Shown one piece after another: positions 1 to 8,892 of a stretch of 64,000 nucleotides of DNA. How positions within the stretch are numbered: position 1 is the stretch's first letter; every line of letters starts with the position of its first letter. A program made the position numbers and the translations under genes. Origin of the DNA: Lysobacter sp036697405 (lineage in GTDB: Bacteria > Pseudomonadota > Gammaproteobacteria > Xanthomonadales > Xanthomonadaceae); NCBI RefSeq assembly GCF_036697405.1, contig NZ_JBAHWA010000007.1, forward strand, positions 62,001 to 126,000, read 5' to 3'. The notes under the pieces were generated by a model. The model was not told where the DNA came from. It searched no databases and was given only the letters and a program-made list of their open reading frames with translations.

Positions 1-1
1 C

Positions 2-229
2 GGCACCGGCATGGATTACCGCTACGCGGTCAGACAGGTCGACTACCTGGTGCGCAGCCATATCCTGAAGGAGTCGCTGCCCCATCCGCTGCCGACGGGC
101 CTGGACCGGGACCCGGCCAGCATCGGCCTGTTTTCGTTCAGCCAATACGGCTGGCTTTGCTGTTTCGGCACCTTCGACGAGACTTTGCGGCGGGACCTCG
201 CAAAGGCGCAAGCCGACCTGCCGACATAA
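2..229 (+). CDS. C-terminal part of an unidentified protein (5' end outside window)
   Basis: The reading frame is open from the first bases of the window to a TAA at 227-229. An ATG lies at 11, but the frame continues upstream of it without a stop, so the true start is probably outside the window. The visible 75 or so residues end in LAKAQADLPT and contain an aromatic-rich FSQYGWLCCFG stretch. I recognise no family. It lies on the same strand as the VOC gene 65 bp downstream. Confidence 0.45.
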   Translation, partial: GTGMDYRYAVRQVDYLVRSHILKESLPHPLPTGLDRDPASIGLFSFSQYGWLCCFGTFDETLRRDLAKAQADLPT

Positions 230-294
230 AGCGCGAGCGCCCCGATCGCGATTCGGTCCAAGTCTTAGCAATACGGTCAGGCCAGGAACCACTC

Positions 295-657
295 ATGTTC
301 AACAACCTCATCCCCAAGATCTTCTACGACCGCCTCGAAGACGGGCTGGAATTCTTCGTCGACGGCCTGGGTTTCGAGCTGCGCTACCGCGACGCGGGCA
401 TGGCCGTGGTCGCGCGCGACGGCGCCAAGGCCTACATCGTGGAGAGCCCGGAGTACGCGGCCAAGGACCGCCCCGAGCTGGGCATCGATACCGACGACGT
501 CGACGCGGTGTTCAAGGAGATGTCCGCGCGCGCGCCGCAGCTGCTGCATCCCAACTCGAACCGGGTCGCGCTCAAACCCTGGGGCAGTCGCGAGTTCGCC
601 ATGTTGGACAAGACCACGGTCTGCGTGAACTTCCGCCAGTGGCCGGCCGAAAACTGA
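295..657 (+). CDS. VOC-fold / bleomycin-resistance-like protein
   Basis: A 120-residue protein of the vicinal-oxygen-chelate superfamily, which includes glyoxalases, dioxygenases and bleomycin-binding proteins. The N-terminal half (IPKIFYDRLEDGLEFFVDGLGFEL) and the ending DKTTVCVNFRQ fit the small bleomycin-resistance-like subgroup that often lacks metal ligands. I chose ATG 295 over upstream in-frame starts because a GCCAGGAA ribosome-binding site lies just before it and homologues begin there. The stop is one base away from the ATG of the acetyltransferase, so the two are likely co-transcribed. The substrate cannot be deduced. Confidence 0.85.
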   Translation: MFNNLIPKIFYDRLEDGLEFFVDGLGFELRYRDAGMAVVARDGAKAYIVESPEYAAKDRPELGIDTDDVDAVFKEMSARAPQLLHPNSNRVALKPWGSREFAMLDKTTVCVNFRQWPAEN

Positions 658-658
658 G

Positions 659-1123
659 ATGGTCCAGGCCGACTACCGCTTCGTGCCGGCGACCACGGCG
701 GACCTGCCGCGGCTGATGCCGGTGCTGCGCGAGTTCTACGCCGAGGAACACCTGCCCTGGAACGAGCCGGCGCTGCGTGCGGCGCTGACGCGGTTGGTCG
801 CCGACCCGGGCGCGGGCCGTCTGCGCCTGATCCTGCGCGGCGACGAGATCGCCGGCCACCTCGCGGTCGGCTTTTGCTTCAGCCTGGAATTCGGCGGCCG
901 CTACGGCCTGCTCGACGAGCTGTTCGTGCGGCCCGCCCACCGCGGCGCCGGCCTGGGCAAGCGCGCCCTGGCCGAGGCCGAAGCGCTGTGCCGCGCGGAA
1001 GGCCTGCTGGCGCTGCGGCTGGAGGTCAACTACGACAATGCGCACGCACGCGGCATCTACGAACGCGCGGGCTACACGGCGCATGCGCGGCGCCTGATGA
1101 CGCGCTGGCTCACGGCGGACTAG
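659..1123 (+). CDS. GNAT-family N-acetyltransferase
   Basis: A 154-residue GCN5-related acetyltransferase. The acetyl-CoA pyrophosphate-binding motif A is clear around LFVRPAHRGAGLGKRAL, which has the R/Q-x-x-G-x-G/A pattern, and is followed by a typical C-terminal strand (GIYERAGY). The usual GNAT length is 140-180 residues. It begins one base after the stop of the VOC gene (TGAGATG), so translation is probably coupled. The target molecule is not predictable from sequence. Confidence 0.9.
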   Translation: MVQADYRFVPATTADLPRLMPVLREFYAEEHLPWNEPALRAALTRLVADPGAGRLRLILRGDEIAGHLAVGFCFSLEFGGRYGLLDELFVRPAHRGAGLGKRALAEAEALCRAEGLLALRLEVNYDNAHARGIYERAGYTAHARRLMTRWLTAD

Positions 1124-1275
1124 GCGCGCTGCTGTATTCCACCGGACAAGCCGAGCTTATTCGGGCTACTTACCGGCACATAAAATACGCAGACATCCGC
1201 TCAGCCGTCACGATCGGCGCGCGCCTGCGGTTTATTCTGGCCGCACTCCGCTCCCCCAGGCCCGAGGAAGGATGC

Positions 1276-1662
1276 ATGCGCCGCCGCAACGCCTTGCTGC
1301 TGAGTCTCACCTTCTTCGCGGCCGTCGCGCAGGCGCGCGAAGCCAAGCTCGACGACCCTCGCCCCGGCGGCCGTTTGAGCGCGCGCGAGCGCTCGCTGTG
1401 CGAGGCGCCGGAAGCCTACCCCGGCTGGTGCGAGCAAGCGCACGAAGTACGCGCCTTCCTGCAGCGCTACGACCTGTGCGAGCACTGGCGCGGCGAGGAA
1501 GCGCCGCCGGGCGACAAGCGACGTCGAAAAGAAATCGCCGAAGGCGCCAATGGCGCCTGCAAGGGCAACGACCGCCGCCTGACCGAATTGCGACGCCGTT
1601 ACCGGAACGATCCCGCGGCCGCGGCCTTGCTGTCGCAGTTGGAGTTCAATGGCGGGCCCTGA
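1276..1662 (+). CDS. Small secreted protein of unknown function
   Basis: A 128-residue protein with a signal peptide: MRRRNALLLSLTFFAAVAQA followed by a likely signal peptidase I site before REAK. The mature part is highly charged and has five cysteines, two in the segment CEAPEAYPGWC. I chose ATG 1276 because it gives the complete signal peptide and follows GAGGAAGG. No family is recognised. It probably acts in the periplasm. The intergenic stretch before it (1124-1275) contains the AT-richer CATAAAAT, a possible -10 box. Confidence 0.7.
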   Translation: MRRRNALLLSLTFFAAVAQAREAKLDDPRPGGRLSARERSLCEAPEAYPGWCEQAHEVRAFLQRYDLCEHWRGEEAPPGDKRRRKEIAEGANGACKGNDRRLTELRRRYRNDPAAAALLSQLEFNGGP

Positions 1663-1741
1663 GCGCCCGCTGCCATACCCCTGCAACCATCCTCGCTCAG
1701 CATCGCGCCTTCCCCCGCACCAGCGCTCGCAAGGAAAGCCC

Positions 1742-3823
1742 ATGGTCTCCGACACCCGTCGCGATTTCCTCAAGTTCGCCGGCGCCGCCGCCACCTTGGC
1801 GATGCTGCCGCCGTCGATCCGCAACGCGCTGGCCACGCCCGCCGCGCGCGTGACCGGCACGATCCAGGACGTGCAGCACGTGGTGATCCTGATGCAGGAG
1901 AACCGTTCCTTCGACCATTACCTGGGCGCGCTGCGCGGCGTGCGCGGCTTCGACGACCCGCGCCCGATCGCGCTGCCCAACGGCGATCCGGTCTGGCGCC
2001 AGCCCAAGAGCGCCGGCCAGGCCGTGCTGCCGTTCCGGCTCAGCACCGACAGCACCGCCTCGCAATGCCTGGCCGACATCGACCACAGCTGGAAGGGTTC
2101 GCACGCGCGCTGGAAGGACTACAACGCCTGGATCGCGACCAAGGGCCCGATGTGCATGGGCCACTTCACCCGCGCCGACCTGCCCTACTACTACGCGCTG
2201 GCCGACGCGTTCACGGTCTGCGACGCCTACTACTGCTCGCACCACGGCCCGACCAATCCCAACCGCATGCATTTGTTCACCGGCACCAGCGGCATGACCG
2301 TGGGCGACTACGGCGCGCAGGCGGTCAACAACGCCGACGACGGCAACTGGACCTCGGACATGTCCAAGGACAAGGCCAGCTTCGTCGGCCACCGCTGGAG
2401 CACCTACGCCGAGCGCCTGCAGAACGCCGGCATCGGCTGGCGCGTGTACCAGGAGTACGACAACTACGGCGACAACTCGCTGCAGTCCTTCGCCAACTTC
2501 CGCAATCTCGACCGCAACTCGGAGCTGTACCGGCGCGGGCGCGCCTGGGTGGACGGCTCGACCGCCGCCAACGCCGCCGCCTCGCGCGGCGAGCACCTGG
2601 TCGCGGCCTTCGCCAAGGACGTGCGCGAAGGCACGCTGCCGGCGGTGTCCTGGATCGTGCCGCCCTACATCATGAGCGAGCACCCGGCTGCGACCCCGGC
2701 CTACGGCGAATCGCTGACCGCGCGCCTGCTGGAGGCGCTGGTCGCCAATCCCGAGGTCTGGTCCAAGACCGTGTTCATCATCAACTACGACGAGAACGGC
2801 GGCTTCTTCGACCACGTGCCGCCGCCGCTGCCGGCGATCAAGCCCGAGTTGGGCAAGAGCACGGTCGACACCGCCACCGAGAACTACAACGGCGTGCCGG
2901 TGGGCCTGGGCATCCGCGTGCCGATGTTCGTGGTCTCGCCCTGGAGCAAGGGCGGCTGGGTCAACTCGCAGGTGTTCGATCACACCTCGGTGCTGCGCTT
3001 CCTGGAGGCGCGCTTCGGCGTCGCCGAACCCAACATCAGCGCCTGGCGGCGGGCGGTGGCCGGCGACCTCAGCACGGCCTTGGACTTCGCCGGCGCCGAT
3101 CCGGCGTGGCCGGTGCTGCCGGACACGCGCGAGCACATGACGCGCGCCGACCAGAGCTGCAAATTGCCGGTGCCCAGCGCGCCCAAGCAGCCGAAGATGC
3201 CGCGCCAGGAACCGGGCCAGCGTCCGGCGCGCGCGCTGCCGTACCAATTGCAGGTGCACGGCCGCATCGAGGCCTCCAGCGGCCGCTATTGGCTGGACTT
3301 CGCCAACACCGGCATCGCCGGCGCCGGCTTCAACGTATACGCGCGCAATCGCAGCGACGGCCCCTGGTACTACACCCTGACGCCGGGCACGCAGCTGTCG
3401 GATTACTGGAGCGCCAAGGCCTATACGCAGGGCAAGTACGATCTCAGCGCGCACGGGCCGAACGGCTTCCTGCGCGTATTCCAGGGCGATCTGCTGAAGG
3501 CGACCGCCAGCGGCGGCGCGAATCCGGAGCTGCGGATCGAGTACGACCCGGTCAACGAACGCTTGCTGCTGCGCTTCACGAACTCGGGCACCGGCGCCTG
3601 CCGCCTGAGCCTGCGGCCGAACCACTACAGCAGCGCCGCGCCGCGCAGCTATCCGCTGGCGCCGGGCGCCAGCGTCGACGACAGCTGGCCGCTGGCGGCC
3701 AGCGCGCATTGGTACGACCTGAGCCTGAGTTCGGACCACGACACGACCTACCTGCGCCGCTTCGCGGGGCATGTGGAGACGGGGCGGCCCAGCGTCAGCG
3801 ATCCGGCGATCGGCGCGGTTTAA
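1742..3823 (+). CDS. Phosphocholine-type phospholipase C, Tat-exported
   Basis: A 693-residue enzyme of the PlcH/PlcN (bacterial phospholipase C / AcpA) family, which hydrolyses phosphatidylcholine or sphingomyelin to a phosphocholine-type head group. The N-terminus SDTRRDFLKF is a twin-arginine signal. Catalytic-domain motifs are visible: ENRSFDHY at residues 53-60 and DENGGFFDH from residue 350. Two beta-rich C-terminal repeats (about 500-590 and 595-680), typical of this family, follow. ATG 1742 lies behind AAGGAAAGCC. The enzyme probably acts outside the inner membrane on host or environmental lipids. A strong terminator hairpin follows at 3845-3883. Confidence 0.92.
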   Translation: MVSDTRRDFLKFAGAAATLAMLPPSIRNALATPAARVTGTIQDVQHVVILMQENRSFDHYLGALRGVRGFDDPRPIALPNGDPVWRQPKSAGQAVLPFRLSTDSTASQCLADIDHSWKGSHARWKDYNAWIATKGPMCMGHFTRADLPYYYALADAFTVCDAYYCSHHGPTNPNRMHLFTGTSGMTVGDYGAQAVNNADDGNWTSDMSKDKASFVGHRWSTYAERLQNAGIGWRVYQEYDNYGDNSLQSFANFRNLDRNSELYRRGRAWVDGSTAANAAASRGEHLVAAFAKDVREGTLPAVSWIVPPYIMSEHPAATPAYGESLTARLLEALVANPEVWSKTVFIINYDENGGFFDHVPPPLPAIKPELGKSTVDTATENYNGVPVGLGIRVPMFVVSPWSKGGWVNSQVFDHTSVLRFLEARFGVAEPNISAWRRAVAGDLSTALDFAGADPAWPVLPDTREHMTRADQSCKLPVPSAPKQPKMPRQEPGQRPARALPYQLQVHGRIEASSGRYWLDFANTGIAGAGFNVYARNRSDGPWYYTLTPGTQLSDYWSAKAYTQGKYDLSAHGPNGFLRVFQGDLLKATASGGANPELRIEYDPVNERLLLRFTNSGTGACRLSLRPNHYSSAAPRSYPLAPGASVDDSWPLAASAHWYDLSLSSDHDTTYLRRFAGHVETGRPSVSDPAIGAV

Positions 3824-3844
3824 GAGCGGCCCTCACCCCAACCC

Positions 3845-3883
3845 GCGCTCAGGCCCGACCGCATGGCGGTCGGGCCTGAGCGC
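3845..3883 (+). terminator. Perfect 18-bp hairpin after the phospholipase gene
   Basis: Positions 3845-3862 and 3866-3883 are perfect reverse complements separated by the three-base loop ATG. It lies 22 bases after the phospholipase stop. No long T run follows, so it may work as a factor-assisted terminator or an mRNA 3'-end stabiliser. Confidence 0.7.
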
Positions 3884-4207
3884 GAGAGAGGGGCTACGCC
3901 AGAGTCATGGAGCGCAGTGTCGCCCGGCATCGAACCTTCGCGACGATGCGGTTCGCCTGCGGCTCACCACATCCTACGGCTCTGCCACCGTTTACTCGGA
4001 CACCGGACAACGCGCTAAAGGCACTGGATCCCCGCCTTCGCGGGGATGACGGCAACAACAACACGGCCGCTACCGCTGCCGTTGTCGTCGTTGTCGTTGT
4101 CGTCGTCGTTGCCGTTGCCGTTGCCGTTGCCCCGGCATTTGAATCCAATGCCACGAACTCGCCCAGCCCCACTCAGACCCGGAGGGCGGCGCGCAGGACG
4201 CGCGCCG

Positions 4208-4241
4208 TTTTTCGATAGGACAAGGATGTCCTATCGAAAAA
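4208..4241. repeat. 15-bp perfect inverted repeat with 4-nt loop
   Basis: The left arm TTTTTCGATAGGACA (4208-4222) pairs perfectly with 4227-4241 around the loop AGGA. It is T-rich on one side and A-rich on the other, so the transcript would resemble a bidirectional terminator. It may be a repeat-family member. Confidence 0.7.
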
Positions 4242-4299
4242 TCCCGGCGCCCACCCCGATCTCGCAAGGGAGGTTTGGCGAGACCCTGCCCTTCTCTTT

Positions 4300-4335
4300 G
4301 GTTACTTTCTCTTGGGCAAGCAAGAGAAAGTGACC
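4300..4335. repeat. 15-bp inverted repeat with one mismatch
   Basis: GGTTACTTTCTCTTG (4300-4314) pairs with CAAGAGAAAGTGACC (4321-4335) around a six-base loop, with a single mismatch. It forms part of the repeat block between the phospholipase and Nudix genes. Confidence 0.65.
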
Positions 4336-4970
4336 CGCATGCGCAGCAGGCGGAAGCCGTTGACTTTGCTAACCACCATTCGCAGCAGCACCCGACGAAG
4401 CGCTGAAGTCACTGGATCCCCGCCTTCGCGGGGATGACGAGCAAGAGCAAGAAAAAGTAACTGCACGCGCAGCGGGCGAAAGCCGTTGACCTTGCCATCA
4501 ACCATTCGCCGCAACACCCGACGAAGCGCTGAAGTCACTGGATCCCCGCCTTCGCGGGGATGACGAGCAAAAGCAAATCCTCCCCAGCCCGCCCGGCCAG
4601 CAGGCATAGCCTGCCGGCGTTCACCCGTGCACGAACCTGGGCTTCGTAAGCGCACAGCTTCGCCCTTCAAGAAAGAAGGGAGCCTGAAGCTGGAGCATGC
4701 GCGAGCGCCGAACATGGCGACGATGCGGTTCGCCTGCGGCTCACCGCATCCTACGGTGCCGGATCCCCGCACGCGCAGGGATGACAGGCCTAGGCGAGAG
4801 CGGTGCCACCGAATAACGACTAGAACTCGGACTCGCTCGGTTACCGCAGTTCGCGGTCGCGGCTTGCGCCGCTCCTACAGGGAGCCGATTGCCATCGAAG
4901 GCCATGCAGGAACCGGGAGCGCGGTCGCGGCTTATGCCGCTCCTACAGGGAGCGAGGGACCTCGCGAGGT

Positions 4971-5534
4971 TCACCCCTGCCGCGCCAACCACTTCCTCGC
5001 CATCCGGCGCATCGACTCATCGCTGCCCGGATCGTCCAGCAGCTCGTCGATGCGGCGCCAGGCCAGGTCCAGCGATTCCTCGCTGACCACGTAATCCTCG
5101 CTGCCGTTGGCGCGCACCACGTAGCGCACGTCGTAGTGCCAATGCCCGGGCACCTCGCGGCGTTCGGGGATCCAGTGCCGGTCCAGGTCGAAGGGTTCGG
5201 GCTCCACGCTCAGGTCGGACAGCCCGGACTCCTCCTCGGCCTCGCGCAGGGTCACCCGGGCCAGGTCGCGGTCGCCGTCGGCGTGGCCGCCCAACTGCAG
5301 CCAGCGTTCGAGCTTGCGGTGGTGGGTCAGCAGCACGCGCTCGCCGGCACGGTCGACCAGCCAGCAGCCGCCGGTGTAGTGGCCCTCGAGCCGTTCGCGC
5401 CGGAACGGGTCCTGGGCGTCGTCCAACAGGTCCAGGAAAGGCTGGACGCGTTCGGCCTCGTCGGGCCAGCGCCGCGCATAGTCGATGAGATTGGAACGCA
5501 GCTCGGCGTCCGGGTCTGAATGTCTCACGAGCAT
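4971..5534 (-). CDS. Nudix hydrolase
   Basis: A 187-residue Nudix protein. The Nudix box spans residues 83-105, GHADGD-x8-REAEEESGL. The helix REAEEESGL that binds the metal is intact, while the first glutamate of the textbook box is replaced by arginine (residue 89). The segment HYTGGCWLVD...LLTHHRKLERWLQLGGH is typical of the GGHADGD subgroup. The enzyme presumably cleaves a nucleoside-diphosphate-linked compound; the substrate is unknown. It is divergent from the first permease gene, with 172 bp between the starts. Confidence 0.9.
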   Translation of the reverse strand: MLVRHSDPDAELRSNLIDYARRWPDEAERVQPFLDLLDDAQDPFRRERLEGHYTGGCWLVDRAGERVLLTHHRKLERWLQLGGHADGDRDLARVTLREAEEESGLSDLSVEPEPFDLDRHWIPERREVPGHWHYDVRYVVRANGSEDYVVSEESLDLAWRRIDELLDDPGSDESMRRMARKWLARQG

Positions 5535-5706
5535 CCCAAATGCTGCACTGCGGCTTGATCCGGAGGCGGATTATGCCGGCAAAGACCATGACTTTGTCCC
5601 GCTTGCCGCTGCTTTCCCCGCTGGGTTATGGTGGCCCGCCATTGCGCCATACGCCGGTCGTGCCGTTTGTACGGGGCGGCCGACCATTCACCATCTGGGG
5701 ATACTG

Positions 5707-7191
5707 ATGTCTAAGGGCCTATTCATCACCAAGCCGGTGCAAGCCGCGCCGCACGTGGACGCCGGGGAAACCCACGGCAGTCTTCAAGGCGAAGCCTCGC
5801 TCAAACGCGCACTGACTTCGAAACATTTGGTGATGCTGGGCATCGGCGGTGTGATCGGTGCCGGTATCTTCGTCCTCACCGGCCAGGCCGCGGCGCAGCA
5901 CGCCGGCCCGGCGGTGGTCATCAGCTTCATCCTGGCCGGCTTCGCCTGCGCCCTGGCCGGCCTGTGCTATGCCGAGTTCGCGGCCATGCTGCCGGTCTCG
6001 GGCAGCGCCTACTCCTACTCCTACGCCACCCTGGGCGAGTTCGTGGCCTGGTTCATCGGCTGGAACCTGGTGCTGGAGTATCTGTTCGCGGCCTCGACGG
6101 TATCGGTAGGCTGGTCCGGCTACTTCAGCGAGCTCTTGCAATTGATAGGCGGATGGACAGGCACCGACCTGGCCTTGCCCAAGGCCCTGGCCTCGGCGCC
6201 CTACACCTTCGTCAACGGCAGCATCCAGGCCACCGGCACCTTCATCAACCTGCCCGCGGTCTGCATCGTCGCCGCGCTCAGCGGCCTGTGCTACGTCGGC
6301 GTGACCCAGTCGGCCTTCGTCAACTCGATCATCGTGACCATCAAGCTGGTCGTGATCCTGCTGTTCCTGGCCTTCGCGGTGAAGTACATCAGCGCCGACA
6401 ACTGGACCCCGTTCATCCCCGAGAACGAAGGCCCCGGCAAGTTCGGCTGGGAGGGCATCGCGCGCGCCTCGGCGATCGTGTTCTTCTCCTACATCGGCTT
6501 CGACGCGGTCTCCACCGCCGCCGGCGAGGCCAAGAACCCGCAGCGCGACATGCCGATCGGCATCCTGGGTTCGCTGTTCATCTGCACCATCCTGTACATC
6601 CTGGTGTCGCTGACCCTGACCGGCATCGCCGACTTCCGCACCCTCAACACGCCGGAACCGGTCGCGACCGCGCTGGGCAACTACCCGGCGCTGAACTGGC
6701 TGCGCTTCATCGTGGTGATCGGCGCGCTCGCCGGCCTGTCCTCGGTGATCCTGGTCATGCTGATGGGCCAGCCGCGCATCTTCTTCACGATGTCGCAGGA
6801 CGGCCTGATCCCGAAGGTGTTCGCCAAGGTCCATCCGAAGCACCAGACCCCGTACATCGGCACCATCATCGTCGGCATCTTCGCCTGCACCCTGGCCGGC
6901 CTGTTCCCGATCGACGTGCTCGGCGAACTGGTCTCGATGGGCACCCTGCTGGCCTTCGCCACGGTCTGCGTCGGCGTACTCGTGCTGCGCTACACCCGTC
7001 CCGATCTGCCGCGCCCGTTCAAGGTGCCGCTGGCGATCATCGTCTGCCCGCTGGGCGCGATCGCCTGCCTGTTCCTGTTCTGGCAGGCCTTCTCCGAGCA
7101 TTGGCGCCTGATGGTCGGCTGGACCGCGATCGGCATGGTGATCTACATGGTCTACGGCTACCGCAACAGCAAGCTGCGCAAGGCGGGCTGA
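5707..7191 (+). CDS. APC-superfamily amino-acid permease (CAT/YfnA type), first of a tandem pair
   Basis: A 494-residue inner-membrane transporter of the amino acid/polyamine/organocation superfamily. After a roughly 40-residue cytoplasmic lead (MSKGLFITKPVQ...) the signature HLVMLGIGGVIGAGIFVLTG marks TM1. Further conserved pieces are PVSGSAYSYSYATLGE, FFSYIGFDAVSTAAGEAKNP and GQPRIFFTMSQDGLIP. About 12 TM segments are evident. The cationic-amino-acid-transporter subgroup fits best, though the substrate is unproven. A close paralogue follows at 7328; a hairpin at 7208-7244 separates them. Confidence 0.9.
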   Translation: MSKGLFITKPVQAAPHVDAGETHGSLQGEASLKRALTSKHLVMLGIGGVIGAGIFVLTGQAAAQHAGPAVVISFILAGFACALAGLCYAEFAAMLPVSGSAYSYSYATLGEFVAWFIGWNLVLEYLFAASTVSVGWSGYFSELLQLIGGWTGTDLALPKALASAPYTFVNGSIQATGTFINLPAVCIVAALSGLCYVGVTQSAFVNSIIVTIKLVVILLFLAFAVKYISADNWTPFIPENEGPGKFGWEGIARASAIVFFSYIGFDAVSTAAGEAKNPQRDMPIGILGSLFICTILYILVSLTLTGIADFRTLNTPEPVATALGNYPALNWLRFIVVIGALAGLSSVILVMLMGQPRIFFTMSQDGLIPKVFAKVHPKHQTPYIGTIIVGIFACTLAGLFPIDVLGELVSMGTLLAFATVCVGVLVLRYTRPDLPRPFKVPLAIIVCPLGAIACLFLFWQAFSEHWRLMVGWTAIGMVIYMVYGYRNSKLRKAG

Positions 7192-7207
7192 ACATAGCAA
7201 GAGGCGC

Positions 7208-7244
7208 AAGGCCGGCGGAGGCTCCTGAACAGCCCGCCGGCCTT
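7208..7244 (+). terminator. Terminator-like hairpin between the two permease genes
   Basis: AAGGCCGGCGG (7208-7218) pairs perfectly with CCGCCGGCCTT (7234-7244). It begins 16 bases after the first permease stop. The following tract GTCCATTT is only weakly T-rich, so termination may be partial. Confidence 0.55.
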
Positions 7245-7327
7245 GTCCATTTCAGGACCGACAGTTCAGGCCCCAGGGCCTGCCCGATTCCGCCGGACGC
7301 ACCGCGGCCCGGCGCCAGGAAGATGCG

Positions 7328-8761
7328 ATGAAACAACTCTGGGCGACCAAACACCCGCACGCCGCACACGCCGATGCCGAGGGCCTGAGCCTGCACCGCA
7401 CGCTCGGGCCCTGGGGCCTGACCGCGCTGGGCATAGGCGCGGTGATCGGCGGCGGCATCTTCGTGATCACCGGCCAGGCCGCGGCCGACCACGCCGGCCC
7501 GGCGATCATGCTCTCGTTCGTGCTGGCGGCGATCTGCTGCACCTTCTGCGCCCTGGCCTACGCCGAGTTCGCGGCGATGGTGCCGGTGTCCGGCAGCGCC
7601 TATTCCTACACCTACGCCACCCTGGGCGAGCTGGCGGCCTGGTTCATCGGCTGGATGCTGGTGCTGGAGTACGGCGTATCGGCCTCGGCGGTCGCGGTCA
7701 GCTGGACCGGCTACTTCCTCAGCCTGCTCGATCATTTCGACATCCACCTGCCGTCGGCCCTGGTCAGCGCGCCGCTGGATGCGCAGCTGCGCCCGACCGG
7801 CGCGATCGCCAACCTGCCCGCGGCCGCGATCGTGCTGCTGCTGACCTGGCTGTGCTACGTCGGCATCCGCAAATCCTCGGCGATGAACATGGCCATGGTG
7901 GTGCTCAAGACCGGCCTGATCCTGCTGGTCATCGTCGCCGGCTGGAAGTACGTGGACCCGGCCAACTGGCAGCCTTTCATCCCCGAGAACCAGGGGCCGG
8001 GCAAGTACGGCTTCGAAGGCGTGCTGCGCGGCGCGGCGCTGGTGTTCTTCGCCTACATCGGCTTCGAGGCGGTGTCGGTGGCGGCGCAGGAATCGCACAA
8101 GCCGCAGCGCGACCTGCCGATCGGCATGCTGCTGTCGCTGGCGATCTGCACCGTGCTCTACATCGCCATGGCCGCGATCATGACCGGCCTGGTGCCCTAT
8201 ACCCAGCTGGGCACCGACGAGCCGGTGGTGACCGCGGTCGCGGCGCATCCGCAACTGGGCTGGCTGCGGGTGGTGGTGGAGATCGGCGCCCTGATCGGCC
8301 TGTCCTCGGTGGTGCTGGTGATGATCATCGGCCAGCCGCGCATCTTCATGATCATGGGCCGCGACGGCCTGCTGCCGCCGGTGTTCACCAAGATCCACCC
8401 GGTCTACCGCACCCCGCACATCAACACCGTGATCACCGGCATCGGCATCGCCGTGCTGGCCGCGCTGTTCCCGCTGGACGTGCTGGGCGAGCTGACCTCG
8501 ATGGGCACCCTGATCGCGTTCGCCGCGGTCTGCGCCGGCGTGCTGATCCTGCGCCGCACCCAGCCCGACCTGCCGCGGCCGTTCAAGATCCCGTTCGCCT
8601 GGGCGATCTGCCTGGCCGGCATCTTCAGCTGCCTGGCGCTGCTGTCGACCATGACCGCGCACAACTGGTTCCTGATGGCGGTCTGGACCGCGATCGGCTT
8701 CGCGATCTACTTCCTGTACGGCATCCGCCACAGCCGCCTGCGCGCGGCCTCGGGCCGCTGA
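7328..8761 (+). CDS. APC-superfamily amino-acid permease, second of a tandem pair
   Basis: A 477-residue paralogue of the preceding permease. It shares the TM1 signature GIGAVIGGGIFVITGQ, PVSGSAYSYTYATLGE, FFAYIGFEAVSVAAQESHKP and GQPRIFMIMGRDGLLPPVF, and ends PFKIPFAWAICLAGIFSCLALL. About 12 TM segments are expected. The tandem arrangement with conserved order and similar length indicates a gene duplication. The two differ mainly in the N-terminal lead and in the loops after TM4-5, so their substrate range may have diverged. ATG 7328 follows CAGGAAGATGCG. Confidence 0.9.
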   Translation: MKQLWATKHPHAAHADAEGLSLHRTLGPWGLTALGIGAVIGGGIFVITGQAAADHAGPAIMLSFVLAAICCTFCALAYAEFAAMVPVSGSAYSYTYATLGELAAWFIGWMLVLEYGVSASAVAVSWTGYFLSLLDHFDIHLPSALVSAPLDAQLRPTGAIANLPAAAIVLLLTWLCYVGIRKSSAMNMAMVVLKTGLILLVIVAGWKYVDPANWQPFIPENQGPGKYGFEGVLRGAALVFFAYIGFEAVSVAAQESHKPQRDLPIGMLLSLAICTVLYIAMAAIMTGLVPYTQLGTDEPVVTAVAAHPQLGWLRVVVEIGALIGLSSVVLVMIIGQPRIFMIMGRDGLLPPVFTKIHPVYRTPHINTVITGIGIAVLAALFPLDVLGELTSMGTLIAFAAVCAGVLILRRTQPDLPRPFKIPFAWAICLAGIFSCLALLSTMTAHNWFLMAVWTAIGFAIYFLYGIRHSRLRAASGR

Positions 8762-8892
8762 GCCCGGCGCGGGCCGGCCGGCCCGCGCGCAACCAACCCC
8801 GGCGGGCCGCCCTGGCGGCCCGTCGCCGGCCGGAACGCTGCGTCGCCGGCCGCGGACACGCCGTCGACGCGCAGAGTTTGTAAACTGGCGGC

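Larger units (their letters stand above)
3896..4970. repeat. Gene-free block of dispersed repeats and hairpins
   Basis: About 1.1 kb with no convincing gene. It holds three near-identical copies of a repeat with core GGATCCCCGCCTTCGCGGGG (4023-4051, 4411-4439, 4537-4565) and a degenerate copy at 4759-4786. Around the second and third copies there is an imperfect tandem duplication of about 110 bp (4336-4446 and 4464-4572). A second repeat, GCGACGATGCGGTTCGCCTG, occurs at 3939-3980 and 4717-4757. Two REP-like GGTCGCGGCTTNNGCCGCTCC copies lie at 4855-4882 and 4922-4950. A run of GTTGTC/GTCGTT/GTTGCC triplets fills 4077-4133. Confidence 0.8.

Noticed and set aside
4077..4133. A coding Val/Val or Arg/Gln repeat protein from the GTTGTC triplet run
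   Set aside because: It is a simple-sequence run in a repeat block; frames on both strands lack start signals and domains.
4023..4565. CRISPR array from the regularly seen GGATCCCCGCCTTCGCGGGG repeats
   Set aside because: The spacing is irregular, only three or four copies occur, and the material between copies is itself duplicated.
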